Shown: piece after piece, positions 48,215 to 56,551 of the stretch | Layout of the letters: each line of letters begins with the position of its first letter | Numbering within the stretch: the first letter of the stretch is position 1 | Assembly: GCA_029262195.1 (NCBI GenBank) | Contig: JAJCZX010000014.1 | Span: forward strand, 227,199 to 291,198 | From: Gemmatimonadota bacterium | Lineage (GTDB): Bacteria; Gemmatimonadota; Gemmatimonadetes; Gemmatimonadales; GWC2-71-9 | DNA: 64,000 nt | Reading direction: 5' to 3' | Notes under the pieces: model-generated | Databases searched by the model: none | What the model was told of the DNA's origin: nothing | What the model saw: the letters and a program-made list of their open reading frames with translations, nothing else | Position numbers and translations under genes: made by a program

Positions 48215-49615
48215 CTAAACATGCTTCAATTTCCACTTTCCTCGCCTAAAAACAACCGCGCTAACTAGCGCCAATAGCGAAAAGGAAATCGTCATGGCTA
48301 CAAACACTCCGAAAGGTCCCCAATCGAAGTGGTAGGAAACCACATAGGCGAACGGGAGTTCAAAGACCCAAAAGCAAAAAAGGTTGATTATCGTCGGCGT
48401 CCAGGTATCACCTGCCCCGTTAAAGGACTGGGTCAACACCATCCCGTATGCATAAAATAAGAAACCGGTGCTAACGGTTCGGAGGCAAAGCACCGCCCAG
48501 CGAACCGGTTCCGGCTCGGTCGTGAAGAACGAAACAATGCCGGGTGCCCATACGATAAACACTACACCGATGGCGCCGAGGAACCACATGTTGTAAAACC
48601 CTGACAGCCAGACCGCTTTCTCACCCCTATCGGGGTCCCTGGCACCGAGGGCCTGTCCAACCATCGTCGCGGCGGCATTACTCATACCCCAACTCGGCAA
48701 CAACGCAAAAATTATTAATCGGATGCCGATTGTATACCCGGCCAGAACCTCGCTGCCGAATCCCGCCAGGATCCGGATCAGCCCCACCCAACTTGCCATC
48801 CCGATGAACACCTGGAACGTACCGGTACCTGAAAGCCGGATCAGCTGCCACATCACCGAGGGGATCACCCTCAGCCGATCCAACGGGAGATGCAATCTTC
48901 CGCCGTGGCGCGCGAGCAAATAGAACTGGGCCAACACCGCAGAACCCCGACCAATGTTGGTTGCGATCGCGGCGCCCTGGATACCAAGTTCAGGAAAGGG
49001 CCCGATGCCAAAGATCAGGGCTGGATCAAGGAAGATGTTAATGCCATTGGCGAACCACAGAACCCGCATCGCATACACAGCATCGCCAGCGCCACGAAAG
49101 GCGGCATTAATCAAGAATAGAAGCAACACAGTGACGTTGCCGCCGAGCATGATTCGGGTGTAAGAAGAACCCGCTTCGATCACTTCTGGTTCGGCCCCCA
49201 TCAAGCTCAGCAAATGAGGAGCGAAAATTCCTCCTCCAACTCCGATGAACGCAGCAATGACCAGCCCGAGGGCCACTGCCTGCATCGCAGCCTCAGATGC
49301 TCCTTCGTTGTCCTTCTCACCTATCCGCCGCGCCACCATCGCGGTCACCCCGATACTCAACCCGAACGCAACAGTATAGATGAGCGTAAGCATCGACTCG
49401 GTAAGCCCTACCGTGGCGACTGCTTCAGAACCGAGGCGCGACACAAAGAAAACGTCCACCACCGCAAACACCGATTCCATAGCGGTTTCAAGCACCATGG
49501 GAACAGCCAGCAACAGAATCGCGCGACCTATCGGTCCGGCCGTGTAATCCTGCTGGGTGCCCCGAACGGCATCCCGTAACGCCGGCCAGAGGCGGAACGT
49601 TTCTTCAGAAGACAT
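48215..49615 (-). CDS. MATE-family multidrug/sodium efflux transporter
   Basis: 466 aa, twelve predicted membrane helices in two homologous halves. The N-half starts IGRAILLLAVPMVLETAMES and contains FVSRLGSEAVATVGL; the C-half repeats it as GYTIGIRLIIFALLPSWGMS with a MVGQALGA signature. MATE proteins export drugs or metabolites using H+ or Na+. A 9-bp tandem repeat lies 38 bases upstream of the start. Confidence 0.93.
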   Translation of the reverse strand: MSSEETFRLWPALRDAVRGTQQDYTAGPIGRAILLLAVPMVLETAMESVFAVVDVFFVSRLGSEAVATVGLTESMLTLIYTVAFGLSIGVTAMVARRIGEKDNEGASEAAMQAVALGLVIAAFIGVGGGIFAPHLLSLMGAEPEVIEAGSSYTRIMLGGNVTVLLLFLINAAFRGAGDAVYAMRVLWFANGINIFLDPALIFGIGPFPELGIQGAAIATNIGRGSAVLAQFYLLARHGGRLHLPLDRLRVIPSVMWQLIRLSGTGTFQVFIGMASWVGLIRILAGFGSEVLAGYTIGIRLIIFALLPSWGMSNAAATMVGQALGARDPDRGEKAVWLSGFYNMWFLGAIGVVFIVWAPGIVSFFTTEPEPVRWAVLCLRTVSTGFLFYAYGMVLTQSFNGAGDTWTPTIINLFCFWVFELPFAYVVSYHFDWGPFGVFVAMTISFSLLALVSAVVFRRGKWKLKHV

Positions 49616-49652
49616 AGGGAGGGAATCTAATTGAGACGGCAGTCGGTGCGGA

Positions 49653-49724
49653 CGGAACGGTCGGAACGGTCGGAACGGTCGGAACGGTCGGAACGGTCGG
49701 AACGGTCGGAACGGTCGGAACGGT
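49653..49724. repeat. Tandem repeat, 8 copies of a 9-bp unit
   Basis: CGGAACGGT repeated eight times without error, 38 bases upstream of the MATE start. The unit shares CNGAACGG with the array at 51361. Confidence 0.97.
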
Positions 49725-49754
49725 CGGTCAATGGTACGATCTCAATCCGAAAAT

Positions 49755-49784
49755 CCGTCCTGCTCCGTCCTGCTCCGTCCTACT
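49755..49784. repeat. Tandem repeat, 3 copies of a 10-bp unit
   Basis: CCGTCCTGCT twice, then CCGTCCTACT. It overlaps the last codons of the aldo/keto reductase gene (stop at 49780). Confidence 0.9.
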
Positions 49785-50811
49785 CCCGGCTATCCCTATG
49801 ATTATCGATCAGATCGTATGTCCCGCCATAGACAAGGTCACGAATTCCGTCGGCACTCAAGAAGTTACTCGGGAATCCGAGGTTCTTGGCGCTGATTTTA
49901 TCCAGTCGAGCCAAGTGTTCATCCGGGAGGGTGACGTCGAGCGTGCCGAGGTTGTCTTTGAGTTGTTCGAGGTTACGGGCACCGAGGAGAGGAATGATGG
50001 TTCCGGGTTGTTGCCGCGCCCAACTGATTGATATTTGGGATGGGGTGCATCCGATTTCTTTCGCGATGCTAACGACCTCAGCCGCAATCTTGAGATTCCG
50101 AGCGTCTTGTCCCGCTCCCGCCTTCGCCCGCCCTTTTCCACTTCCATCATTGTATTTGCCGGTCAAAACACCTGCGCCGAGCACACTCCACGGCGTAACC
50201 GCAAGGTCCATAAACCTTGCCATCGGAAGTAACTCCCGTTCAACCGTCCGATCGATTAGCGAATAGCGGAGTTGTAGCCCAACGAACCGAGTCCATCCCC
50301 GCAGCTCGGCAAGCGTGTTGGCCCGCGAGATGACCCACGCAGGCGTATCCGAAATCCCGATATAGTTGATTTTGCCCTGGGCAACCATGTCATCAAGACC
50401 GCGCATCACTTCGTCTACCGGCGTCATGAAGTCCCAGGCGTGCACCCAATAGAGATCTATATACTCCGTATCGAGTCGCTTGAGGCTGGCCTCCAACGAC
50501 TGCATCATGTTCTTGCGGTGGTTACCTGCGGCGTTCGGGTCGTCTCTCCGATTGAACAACGTATACTTCGTACCGAGTACGAAACGCTCACGCTCCTTCT
50601 TGATGAACTCTCCGATGAAACGTTCGCTCGTACCTTCGGTGTAACGGTTGGCCGTGTCGATCAGAGTGCCACCGGCTCCAGCAAAAGCTTCGAACATTTT
50701 TCGACTTTCGCCGCGGTCGGCTCCCCAGCCCCAATCCTCACCAAATGTCATTGTGCCCAGTGCCAATTCTGAAACTCGGAGGCCCGAGCGCCCCATCAAT
50801 TTGTATCTCAT
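49780..50811 (-). CDS. Aldo/keto reductase
   Basis: 343 aa from the ATG at 50811. The frame stays open upstream through a 7-bp repeat coding EAGSGKR-like residues, but the AKR family begins at RYKLMGRSGLRVSELALGTM, so the extension is rejected. The catalytic tetrad is visible: Asp and Tyr in DTANRYTEG, Lys in GTKY and His in YWVHAWD. An NADPH-dependent carbonyl reductase of broad substrate range. Regulation may be affected by the repeat 30 bases upstream. Confidence 0.93.
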   Translation of the reverse strand: MRYKLMGRSGLRVSELALGTMTFGEDWGWGADRGESRKMFEAFAGAGGTLIDTANRYTEGTSERFIGEFIKKERERFVLGTKYTLFNRRDDPNAAGNHRKNMMQSLEASLKRLDTEYIDLYWVHAWDFMTPVDEVMRGLDDMVAQGKINYIGISDTPAWVISRANTLAELRGWTRFVGLQLRYSLIDRTVERELLPMARFMDLAVTPWSVLGAGVLTGKYNDGSGKGRAKAGAGQDARNLKIAAEVVSIAKEIGCTPSQISISWARQQPGTIIPLLGARNLEQLKDNLGTLDVTLPDEHLARLDKISAKNLGFPSNFLSADGIRDLVYGGTYDLIDNHRDSRE

Positions 50812-50840
50812 TCTTCTTTCTTCGAAGGAGTCAAACCTCC

Positions 50841-50889
50841 CGCTTCCCGCTTCCCGCTTCCCGCTTCCCGCTTCCCGCTTCCCGCTTCC
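50841..50889. repeat. Tandem repeat, 7 copies of a 7-bp unit
   Basis: CGCTTCC repeated seven times without error, between the aldo/keto reductase start (50811) and the DUF1569 stop (50891). A 7-bp unit shifts both spacing and frame with each copy gained or lost. Confidence 0.97.
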
Positions 50890-50890
50890 C

Positions 50891-51331
50891 TCATACCCCG
50901 AATTGTTTAAAATGATGGTCAATGTGGCTGTATGCCAGTACACCCCACTGATCCGGCGTCATAGGCCCAAATACTGGATGGGACGCGAATTCGGAGCACC
51001 TGGGAAATCGATCTATCGCGTTGCGCAGCCTGGTGGAATCATCACCCCATTTTGCTGGCTCGGTAAATCGCATTTCCGATACCGTTTTGACCCTGCCCCG
51101 GGGAATTTCCTTCATAACGTTGAGGACGTACCACTTGAACAATGTCCGCGTAAGCAAATTGCCGCGCCTGCGGGATTTGATCTCACCCATGGCTACACCG
51201 AGCTGATCCGCCACGTGACAAATCATCTCATGCGCATTCATAGTGCCCCACTGTCTCGCAGATCCGGCATGAAGGCGTTCCAGTCTCAGGAGCACGTTAC
51301 TTCTGGCATCGTAATCAAGGAGACTTTTCAT
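50891..51331 (-). CDS. DUF1569 (DinB-superfamily) protein
   Basis: 146 aa. GTMNAHEMICHVADQLGVAMGE and the C-terminal YSHIDHHFKQFGV give the His pattern of the DinB-like four-helix family. Function unknown; relatives are thiol- or metal-dependent. It is the third DinB-type protein in the window (others at 5262 and 36240). The 11-copy repeat at 51361 lies 30 bases upstream of its start. Confidence 0.85.
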   Translation of the reverse strand: MKSLLDYDARSNVLLRLERLHAGSARQWGTMNAHEMICHVADQLGVAMGEIKSRRRGNLLTRTLFKWYVLNVMKEIPRGRVKTVSEMRFTEPAKWGDDSTRLRNAIDRFPRCSEFASHPVFGPMTPDQWGVLAYSHIDHHFKQFGV

Positions 51332-51360
51332 GCTTTGAATTTAATTGAGAGTCGAGAGGA

Positions 51361-51459
51361 CAGAACGGACAGAACGGACAGAACGGACAGAACGGACAGA
51401 ACGGACAGAACGGACAGAACGGACAGAACGGACAGAACGGACAGAACGGACAGAACGGA
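51361..51459. repeat. Tandem repeat, 11 copies of a 9-bp unit
   Basis: CAGAACGGA repeated eleven times without error, plus a partial twelfth copy to 51466. It lies between the divergent DUF1569 and NTF2-like genes and could set their promoter spacing. Confidence 0.97.
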
Positions 51460-51541
51460 CAGAACGCTCCAACCTACGATCATTGCCGACTCCGATTCAG
51501 GGTCTTATCATAACCCCACTACTCAACGTGCGGAAACCGTG

Positions 51542-51988
51542 ATGATTCGATTCTATCTAATACTGACAGCAGTAGCTCTTTCCCCAGTTCATCTTTCCGC
51601 ACAACAGGATGTCGCTGATGAAATCAAGCAGACGCTTGTTGCAATGTGGGATGCTATCGAACGCGAAGACCTGGACGCATACTCTTCCTACCTTCATCCC
51701 GAGTTCACTGCGTTCGGCGAGGGTGATTTATATCTCGCCGAAGGCAAAGACCTTGAGATGCGCTCAACGGCCGACTGGTTGCGGCGGGTTGACGGGGTCC
51801 ATACAGAAATGCACCAGCCGAGCGTCACGGTTCGCGGCGATGTAGCCTGGATTACCTACTATTGGTCGGACGCCGGATATCGCTCGGACGGCACCCGATA
51901 CACGAGCCGCGGAAAATCCACCCGGATTTTCGTGAAAGAAAATAGCCGTTGGCTGTGTATCCATGGGCACTATACGGAGGTGGACTAG
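51542..51988 (+). CDS. Exported SnoaL/NTF2-like (DUF4440-type) protein
   Basis: 148 aa from the ATG at 51542; the much longer open frame upstream runs through the 9-bp repeat and is not credible coding. A signal peptide (LTAVALSPVHLSAQ) precedes a cone-shaped alpha+beta domain: MWDAIEREDLDAYSSYLHPE and a final sheet with GKSTRIFVKENSRWLCIHGH. Members bind small ligands or act as isomerases; the role is unknown. Divergent from the DUF1569 gene across the 11-copy repeat. Confidence 0.85.
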   Translation: MIRFYLILTAVALSPVHLSAQQDVADEIKQTLVAMWDAIEREDLDAYSSYLHPEFTAFGEGDLYLAEGKDLEMRSTADWLRRVDGVHTEMHQPSVTVRGDVAWITYYWSDAGYRSDGTRYTSRGKSTRIFVKENSRWLCIHGHYTEVD

Positions 51989-51994
51989 AAGGCA

Positions 51995-52462
51995 TCAACA
52001 ATCCCCGCGGAGCCGAAGCATGTTGGGCTTATTCCTCTCGTCCAGGGCCCAGACAATTTCCGGAGGCTCTCCCCAGCGATCGATATCTGCGCTGGCAAGC
52101 AAAGGGTATTGCGAGTCGGCTCCTCCAATCTGTGGTGTCGGCCAGCCGATCACGACGCAACCGATTCTCGCTTCCCTGATCGCGTACGAGCACATGAAAC
52201 ATGGCTCAACATTGGTGTACAGCGTCGCTTCGGGAATTTTCCTTCGCCCAAGTTCCCGCATCGCTCGCTTAACAGCGACCAACTCGGCGTGCGCAAACGG
52301 ATCCGGGCCGCCCGGCGTTTCTTCCTCCGCCTCGGCGACAATCGCGCCATCAATCGCTATTAGAGAACCAACAGCAGTATTGCCCGCCCCCGCAGCGAGT
52401 TGCGCCAGCTCACGGCATCGGGCTAACAAATCGTGATCCCTGGGTGATATTGAGTCCGGCAT
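51995..52462 (-). CDS. Cytidine/deoxycytidylate-type nucleoside deaminase
   Basis: 155 aa from the ATG at 52462 (TTG at 52471 is an alternative that overlaps the previous stop). Zinc site motifs HAELVAV and EPCFMCSYA (HAE and PCxxC) define the family. Likely a guanine, cytidine or tRNA-type deaminase; the subfamily is not clear. Last gene of the TetR-associated unit and possibly co-transcribed with it. Confidence 0.9.
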   Translation of the reverse strand: MPDSISPRDHDLLARCRELAQLAAGAGNTAVGSLIAIDGAIVAEAEEETPGGPDPFAHAELVAVKRAMRELGRRKIPEATLYTNVEPCFMCSYAIREARIGCVVIGWPTPQIGGADSQYPLLASADIDRWGEPPEIVWALDERNKPNMLRLRGDC

Positions 52463-52467
52463 CTCGG

Positions 52468-53421
52468 TCAAGCCTCAAGAACCAGCCGCCGGCTGGACGA
52501 CCATGATACACAGGTACACATCAGGTTGTCTTCGTTTCGTTGCCGCTCACTGAGTGCGAGGTCCCGATGAATCGGCTCGCCTTCCTGCACGCGCACCTGA
52601 CATGTTCCACATTCCCCCCGTTTGCACTCATAACTCACGAAAGCTCCCGCATTGATCAGGGCATCGAGAATCGCGGTGCCGGGTTCCACGCTCACCGTCA
52701 TGCCAGATAGAGCCAGTTCTACCTCCACTCTCGCGTCGGTCGATTCAGGTCGGGCACCGAAACTTTCTCGGTGAATCAATTCATCATTCCATTCCAGTTC
52801 ACGCGCCGTCGCGACGACCGACTGAATCAGGCGGTTCGGGCCGCACACGTATACGTGCCGACCGGGGCGCGGTGCTCCGAGGATATCGTTCAGGTCCATT
52901 CGACTCGGCGTGGTGCCCTGGCTGTAGTAGCCACGGAAACCCTCACCACTCAATTGACGCGACTTCTCGTGATAGGCCATCGCGTTTTGGCTGCGACCGG
53001 CATAATGCAATCGGAACGACGCACCCTTCGAACGGAGCGCGTATGCCATAGATAGGATCGGAGTAATACCGATTCCGCCCGCAATCAAAAGATGCTCGTC
53101 AGCGTTTCCTTCGAGAGCGAACTCGTTCAAGGGCTCTGAACAATGAATCGTCACCCCGGCAGCAACACTCTCATGCATGTAGTTTGACCCTCCGTCTCCG
53201 TTGGGAATATGAAGAACGGCAATTTCGTAACGGTACCGATCCTGGGGGTCGCCGACGAGTGAATAGGCGCGACAACCCCGTTGGCCGCCCGGAAGCTCAA
53301 TGTTGAGTTTGATGTGAGCCCCGGCAGTGTATTGGGGAAGCTCGCGCCCATCAGGCGCGGCCAGTTCAAAGGCCTTGATGACCGGCGTCTCGTCGCGAAT
53401 TCGAGTAACCTTAAGTTCCAC
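52468..53421 (-). CDS. FAD/NAD ferredoxin reductase with C-terminal 2Fe-2S domain (phthalate-dioxygenase-reductase type)
   Basis: 317 aa from a GTG at 53421 with GGAGGG 7 nt upstream. Order: an FNR-type flavin domain (GCRAYSLVGDP), an NAD domain (LLIAGGIGITPILSMAYAL, VYVCGPNRLI), and a plant-type ferredoxin with CKRGECGTCQ and a later LMCTC. It passes electrons from NAD(P)H to a partner oxygenase or oxidase. The PNPOx-like protein encoded just upstream is the likely partner, since the two are often fused in one chain. Confidence 0.94.
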   Translation of the reverse strand: MELKVTRIRDETPVIKAFELAAPDGRELPQYTAGAHIKLNIELPGGQRGCRAYSLVGDPQDRYRYEIAVLHIPNGDGGSNYMHESVAAGVTIHCSEPLNEFALEGNADEHLLIAGGIGITPILSMAYALRSKGASFRLHYAGRSQNAMAYHEKSRQLSGEGFRGYYSQGTTPSRMDLNDILGAPRPGRHVYVCGPNRLIQSVVATARELEWNDELIHRESFGARPESTDARVEVELALSGMTVSVEPGTAILDALINAGAFVSYECKRGECGTCQVRVQEGEPIHRDLALSERQRNEDNLMCTCVSWSSSRRLVLEA

Positions 53422-53433
53422 GTAAAGTCCCTC

Positions 53434-54369
53434 CTATTGCCCCGGGATCGGGTTGTAGGGAGAGTGGTCGAGCAGGGACCCCGTCAGCATCGACGGCCCG
53501 CTGGTCTGTATCCAACGGTCCACCTTCAACTCCCAGAAACGCTTTGTCCCACCCGTTTCACCATCAGGATCGAGCTGGTCCCATAGAATTTCAGCAGCCC
53601 CAATAAGCTGCAATGTCTTTTTTCCTTCGAAATCGACAAAGACAAGCCCCGCACGTGGATTCTCCGCGATATTGCCCAGCGTATTGAACATGTTGTTCCC
53701 AACAAAATCTGGAATACGTAACGTGACATCGTCGACAACAGTGACAAACCCCGGGCTACCGCCGCGGTGAGAGGCATCCACCCCCCTTTCAACGTGGGCA
53801 CTGGCGACAAAAAAGGTATCCGCCGAGCCAATCAGGCTGATTTGCTCCGCCCCAAGCGCGTTTCCTCCGCTTTGCTTCGTTCTCGTTTCGCCAGGCGAGC
53901 CAGAGGTTTGGGTAACCTCACGCCTCTGGATGTACTTGGGGCAATTTGGAAACGATTCGGAGACATTGAGGTCCAACACGTCGTCATCCCGAACTTCTAT
54001 CCGTCCGTTGACCCTGAGCCGACGACGAGTTGCAAGTTCGATAAACAGCATCCCCACCTCGGGGCGTTGTTCGATGTTTTTCCAGAGAGGATCGTTCGCG
54101 TCGCGAAAAGTTCGCGACAAGTCAATTGTAAGAACTCGCTCTGAAGTGGCCCCTACAAATCCTATCTCTCCCACGAGAACCGAAGCCCAAACGTTCCCAT
54201 CCTCGTCAGCGCTTCCAGCAACAACCATACCCTGTTGTTCCACGAACCCCTGTGCCCCTGGCGTCAGGTCGCTGGAAATGATACTACCGTTGCGTTCTCC
54301 TTCAGCCATTGCTCCGGCTCGTTTCTGTACCTGCAATTCGCCCGGGTGAAAAGGATTTCGTGCCGTCAT
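53434..54369 (-). CDS. Pyridoxamine 5'-phosphate-oxidase-like flavin-binding protein
   Basis: 311 aa from the ATG at 54369, 5 nt after GGAAGG. Two split-barrel units: WASVLVGEIGFVGA with RTFRDANDPLWKN in the first, and GFVTVVDDVTLRIPDFVGNN plus AGLVFVDFEGKKTLQLIG in the second. Such proteins bind FMN or F420. In many genomes the same domain is fused N-terminally to an FNR/2Fe-2S reductase; here the two are separate genes 13 bases apart. Substrate unknown. Confidence 0.9.
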   Translation of the reverse strand: MTARNPFHPGELQVQKRAGAMAEGERNGSIISSDLTPGAQGFVEQQGMVVAGSADEDGNVWASVLVGEIGFVGATSERVLTIDLSRTFRDANDPLWKNIEQRPEVGMLFIELATRRRLRVNGRIEVRDDDVLDLNVSESFPNCPKYIQRREVTQTSGSPGETRTKQSGGNALGAEQISLIGSADTFFVASAHVERGVDASHRGGSPGFVTVVDDVTLRIPDFVGNNMFNTLGNIAENPRAGLVFVDFEGKKTLQLIGAAEILWDQLDPDGETGGTKRFWELKVDRWIQTSGPSMLTGSLLDHSPYNPIPGQ

Positions 54370-54443
54370 TGTTGCCTTCCTCATTTCTGGGAACCGGCGC
54401 ACCGCAACCTTCGCTAAGGCCCCGGTGCACCGGTTGAGAACAG

Positions 54444-54818
54444 TTAGAACATCAATACGCGATAGCCCTCGAGTGCAAGCCTTCTCAAACTGGGCAAACC
54501 AGCTGTCCCGGGCACCGGGTTATCACTTATCATATCGAACCCCGCGTTTTCGACTATCTCCGTCGCGCCAAAGACCTCGGAACAGGCCTTTGAAATCCCT
54601 GCAACCTCGCCTTTGACCGCCTCAAACAAATCGAATGCTGGGTGATCAGATTTGCTCAACTCCCCAACCCAACGGCTGCCGGTTCCCTGGAACAAGATCT
54701 GAACGTCATCACCATTTTGTTTATAGTCATAAGCGGTTGCCAGAGCGTTAAACACTCTTCCCAATGCCTCCTCCGAGCCAGAATTGGGGTCCGACAAAAC
54801 AATTATCGCTGCTTTCAT
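54444..54818 (-). CDS. DsrE-family protein
   Basis: 124 aa. KAAIIVLSDPNSGSEEALGR and YKQNGDDVQILFQGTG are typical of the DsrE/DsrF fold; the central Cys in ISKACSEVFGA is where some relatives carry sulfur. Likely a sulfur- or persulfide-handling partner of the redox genes downstream. First gene of the unit and directly preceded by a TetR-type palindrome. Confidence 0.87.
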   Translation of the reverse strand: MKAAIIVLSDPNSGSEEALGRVFNALATAYDYKQNGDDVQILFQGTGSRWVGELSKSDHPAFDLFEAVKGEVAGISKACSEVFGATEIVENAGFDMISDNPVPGTAGLPSLRRLALEGYRVLMF

Positions 54819-54885
54819 GATTCATCCTTTCTGTTGTTGGTTAACAACTCGCAAAACCGGCGCGGCAATTTGCCCTAGCACCGTA

Positions 54886-54907
54886 TTGTACCGAACGTTC
54901 GGTACAA
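54886..54907. promoter_or_regulatory. Perfect palindrome in the dsrE promoter (TetR operator)
   Basis: A 22-bp perfect palindrome whose core is TACCGAACGTTCGGTA, between tetR and dsrE. The same 16-bp core occurs before tetR itself (55543), so this is very likely the operator of the neighbouring TetR protein. Confidence 0.85.
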
Positions 54908-54938
54908 TTTCGTAATAAAAACAAACCAGCCCGCAAAC

Positions 54939-55499
54939 TCAGGCACCGATCAACAACCCTGGCAACGAGTCGATTGCGCGCTTAAAGGGCTTTCGGTTCC
55001 CGGTAGCCCGCGCCATAACCAGTGTCCCCTCGATGCTTATCAGAGCCTGTTCAGAGCGCTCTCGCGCCTCAATCGCACCGAAACCCGCCTCTTTGGCCAG
55101 AGCCTCCAGGGCACCCAGCCAGGTGGTAAACGACGCCTTTATGTGCTTGCGAAACGCTCCGCTTTGCTTCCCCAGAGAGAGTGTGTCGAGCAGGCATGAC
55201 CGCCTGCCACCGACATAAAACTCATTTATCCGCTTTCCCATCTCGCGGACTCTAGCACCGAGACTTTTCTCAGTTTTTAATGGTGCCAGCAGATAGGTCT
55301 CGAAGCGTTGGTCGACGTGCGATAAGACATCTTCAACCATTTGCTCCTTGCCCCCCGGAAAACGATGGTACAGACTGGCCCGCTGCAAACCGGTGGCCTC
55401 GCTGATCAAACTCAGACTGGCTCCTTCATAACCGTACACCTGGAAAACCTTCGTGAGTTTTTCCAAAAGCTGGTCATCGTTTATTTTTGCTCTGGCCAT
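54939..55499 (-). CDS. TetR-family transcriptional repressor
   Basis: 186 aa. The N-terminal helix-turn-helix reads FQVYGYEGASLSLISEATG and LQRASLYHRFPGGKEQMVEDV. The ligand-binding domain has FYVGGRRSCLLDTLSLG with one Cys and ends in a long helix. The gene is flanked by two matching palindromes and should repress both itself and the dsrE-PNPOx-FNR unit. The inducer is unknown; electrophiles or quinones are plausible given the targets. Confidence 0.93.
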   Translation of the reverse strand: MARAKINDDQLLEKLTKVFQVYGYEGASLSLISEATGLQRASLYHRFPGGKEQMVEDVLSHVDQRFETYLLAPLKTEKSLGARVREMGKRINEFYVGGRRSCLLDTLSLGKQSGAFRKHIKASFTTWLGALEALAKEAGFGAIEARERSEQALISIEGTLVMARATGNRKPFKRAIDSLPGLLIGA

Positions 55500-55542
55500 A
55501 TCGAATTCATCCGTCGTTTGCGTAGGGCTGCCTCGTTAATTG

Positions 55543-55558
55543 TACCGAACGTTCGGTA
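55543..55558. promoter_or_regulatory. Perfect 16-bp palindrome upstream of tetR (autoregulatory operator)
   Basis: TACCGAACGTTCGGTA, identical to the core of the palindrome before dsrE, 44 bases upstream of the tetR ATG. Confidence 0.85.
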
Positions 55559-55600
55559 TTTGTCAAGACAGTCACTTGAGACCCCATTGGTAATCAGGTA

Positions 55601-56551
55601 TCACCCGCTGGCACCCCATTGACCGGTCGCGATTGTCTCTATCAGAAGCTGAGCCGAGATGTGGGCGGTGAGTTCGGAGTGATCCAGGTAGGGGTTCAAC
55701 TCGACCAGATCCACACCCACCAACCGCCCCCGTTCGGCGAGTCCGGCGAGGATTTGCTTCACGTGGGTGACCGACAACCCTTCAGCTTCAGGGCTCTCGG
55801 TTCCCGGAGCAATTGAGGGATCAAGGCCGTCGATGTCTATGCTGACATAATAGTTGCCGACATTCTCGGGACATTGGTCAATGAGCACCCCGACTCCCTG
55901 CTCAAAAACGTCGTAGTTGGAGAAGACCAGGTTGCCAGCCTCAAGACTTTCCCGAACATCGCGGTCGGTGGATTTTATGCCGCGGATGCCGAAATTGAGG
56001 ATCTGTTTTACAAACGGAAGTTCGTGCGCGCGGCGCATGGGACTGTTGTTGGTGTACTTAAGCCCCATCAGTTCGTCCTTATAATCCAGGTGAGCATCAA
56101 TAAGTACGATCGTTAGATCCCCCACGGACTCGAACGCTCGCAGCACCGGATAAGAAATCGAGTGGTCGCCGCCGAGCACCATTGGGACGGCGCCGCAACC
56201 AAGGATAGACCTGACTTTCTCACCGATTAAACGGAAGTTCCGTTCGCGCTCATAGTAGATGACGTCGGCGTCCCCGGTATCAACTATCCGCACGCTTTCG
56301 AGAAGTTGCCGGTCACGATTGATATCGTAGAAGCCGCGGGAATTTTCTTTCCCGAGAAACCCGAACCGGGTCGACGCGTCACGAATTGCGCGGGGTGCCT
56401 GACGCGAACCGGGTCGCATCGCGGTAGCACCGTCGTAGGGTACTCCCATTACCACAACGTCCGCTTTGCAATCCGAGAGATCCGGAACGAAGGGGGCCTT
56501 GCAGAACGTTGCTATACCGGTGTGGGGCAAAGAGGTCTCTTGATGGGCCAT
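55601..56551 (-). CDS. Agmatinase-like ureohydrolase
   Basis: 316 aa. The two-manganese site of the arginase superfamily is complete: GGDHS (128-131), DAHLD (152-156) and SIDIDGLDPS (about 237-246). The N-terminal GVPYDGATAMRPGSRQAPRAI favours agmatinase or guanidinobutyrase over arginase. It would release urea from a guanidino compound. The gene stands alone at the left edge of the genomic island. Confidence 0.92.
   Translation of the reverse strand: MAHQETSLPHTGIATFCKAPFVPDLSDCKADVVVMGVPYDGATAMRPGSRQAPRAIRDASTRFGFLGKENSRGFYDINRDRQLLESVRIVDTGDADVIYYERERNFRLIGEKVRSILGCGAVPMVLGGDHSISYPVLRAFESVGDLTIVLIDAHLDYKDELMGLKYTNNSPMRRAHELPFVKQILNFGIRGIKSTDRDVRESLEAGNLVFSNYDVFEQGVGVLIDQCPENVGNYYVSIDIDGLDPSIAPGTESPEAEGLSVTHVKQILAGLAERGRLVGVDLVELNPYLDHSELTAHISAQLLIETIATGQWGASG

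Noticed and set aside
50812..50943. In-frame N-terminal extension of the aldo/keto reductase through the 7-bp repeat
   Set aside because: The family begins at the ATG at 50811; the extension is low-complexity repeat translation.
49653..51459. Tandem arrays as a CRISPR locus
   Set aside because: Units are 7-10 bp with no spacers and no cas genes nearby.
50648..51541. Long in-frame extension of the NTF2-like gene through the 9-bp repeat (RTD-rich peptide)
   Set aside because: It crosses the DUF1569 gene on the other strand and the signal peptide begins at 51542, so the repeat is not coding.
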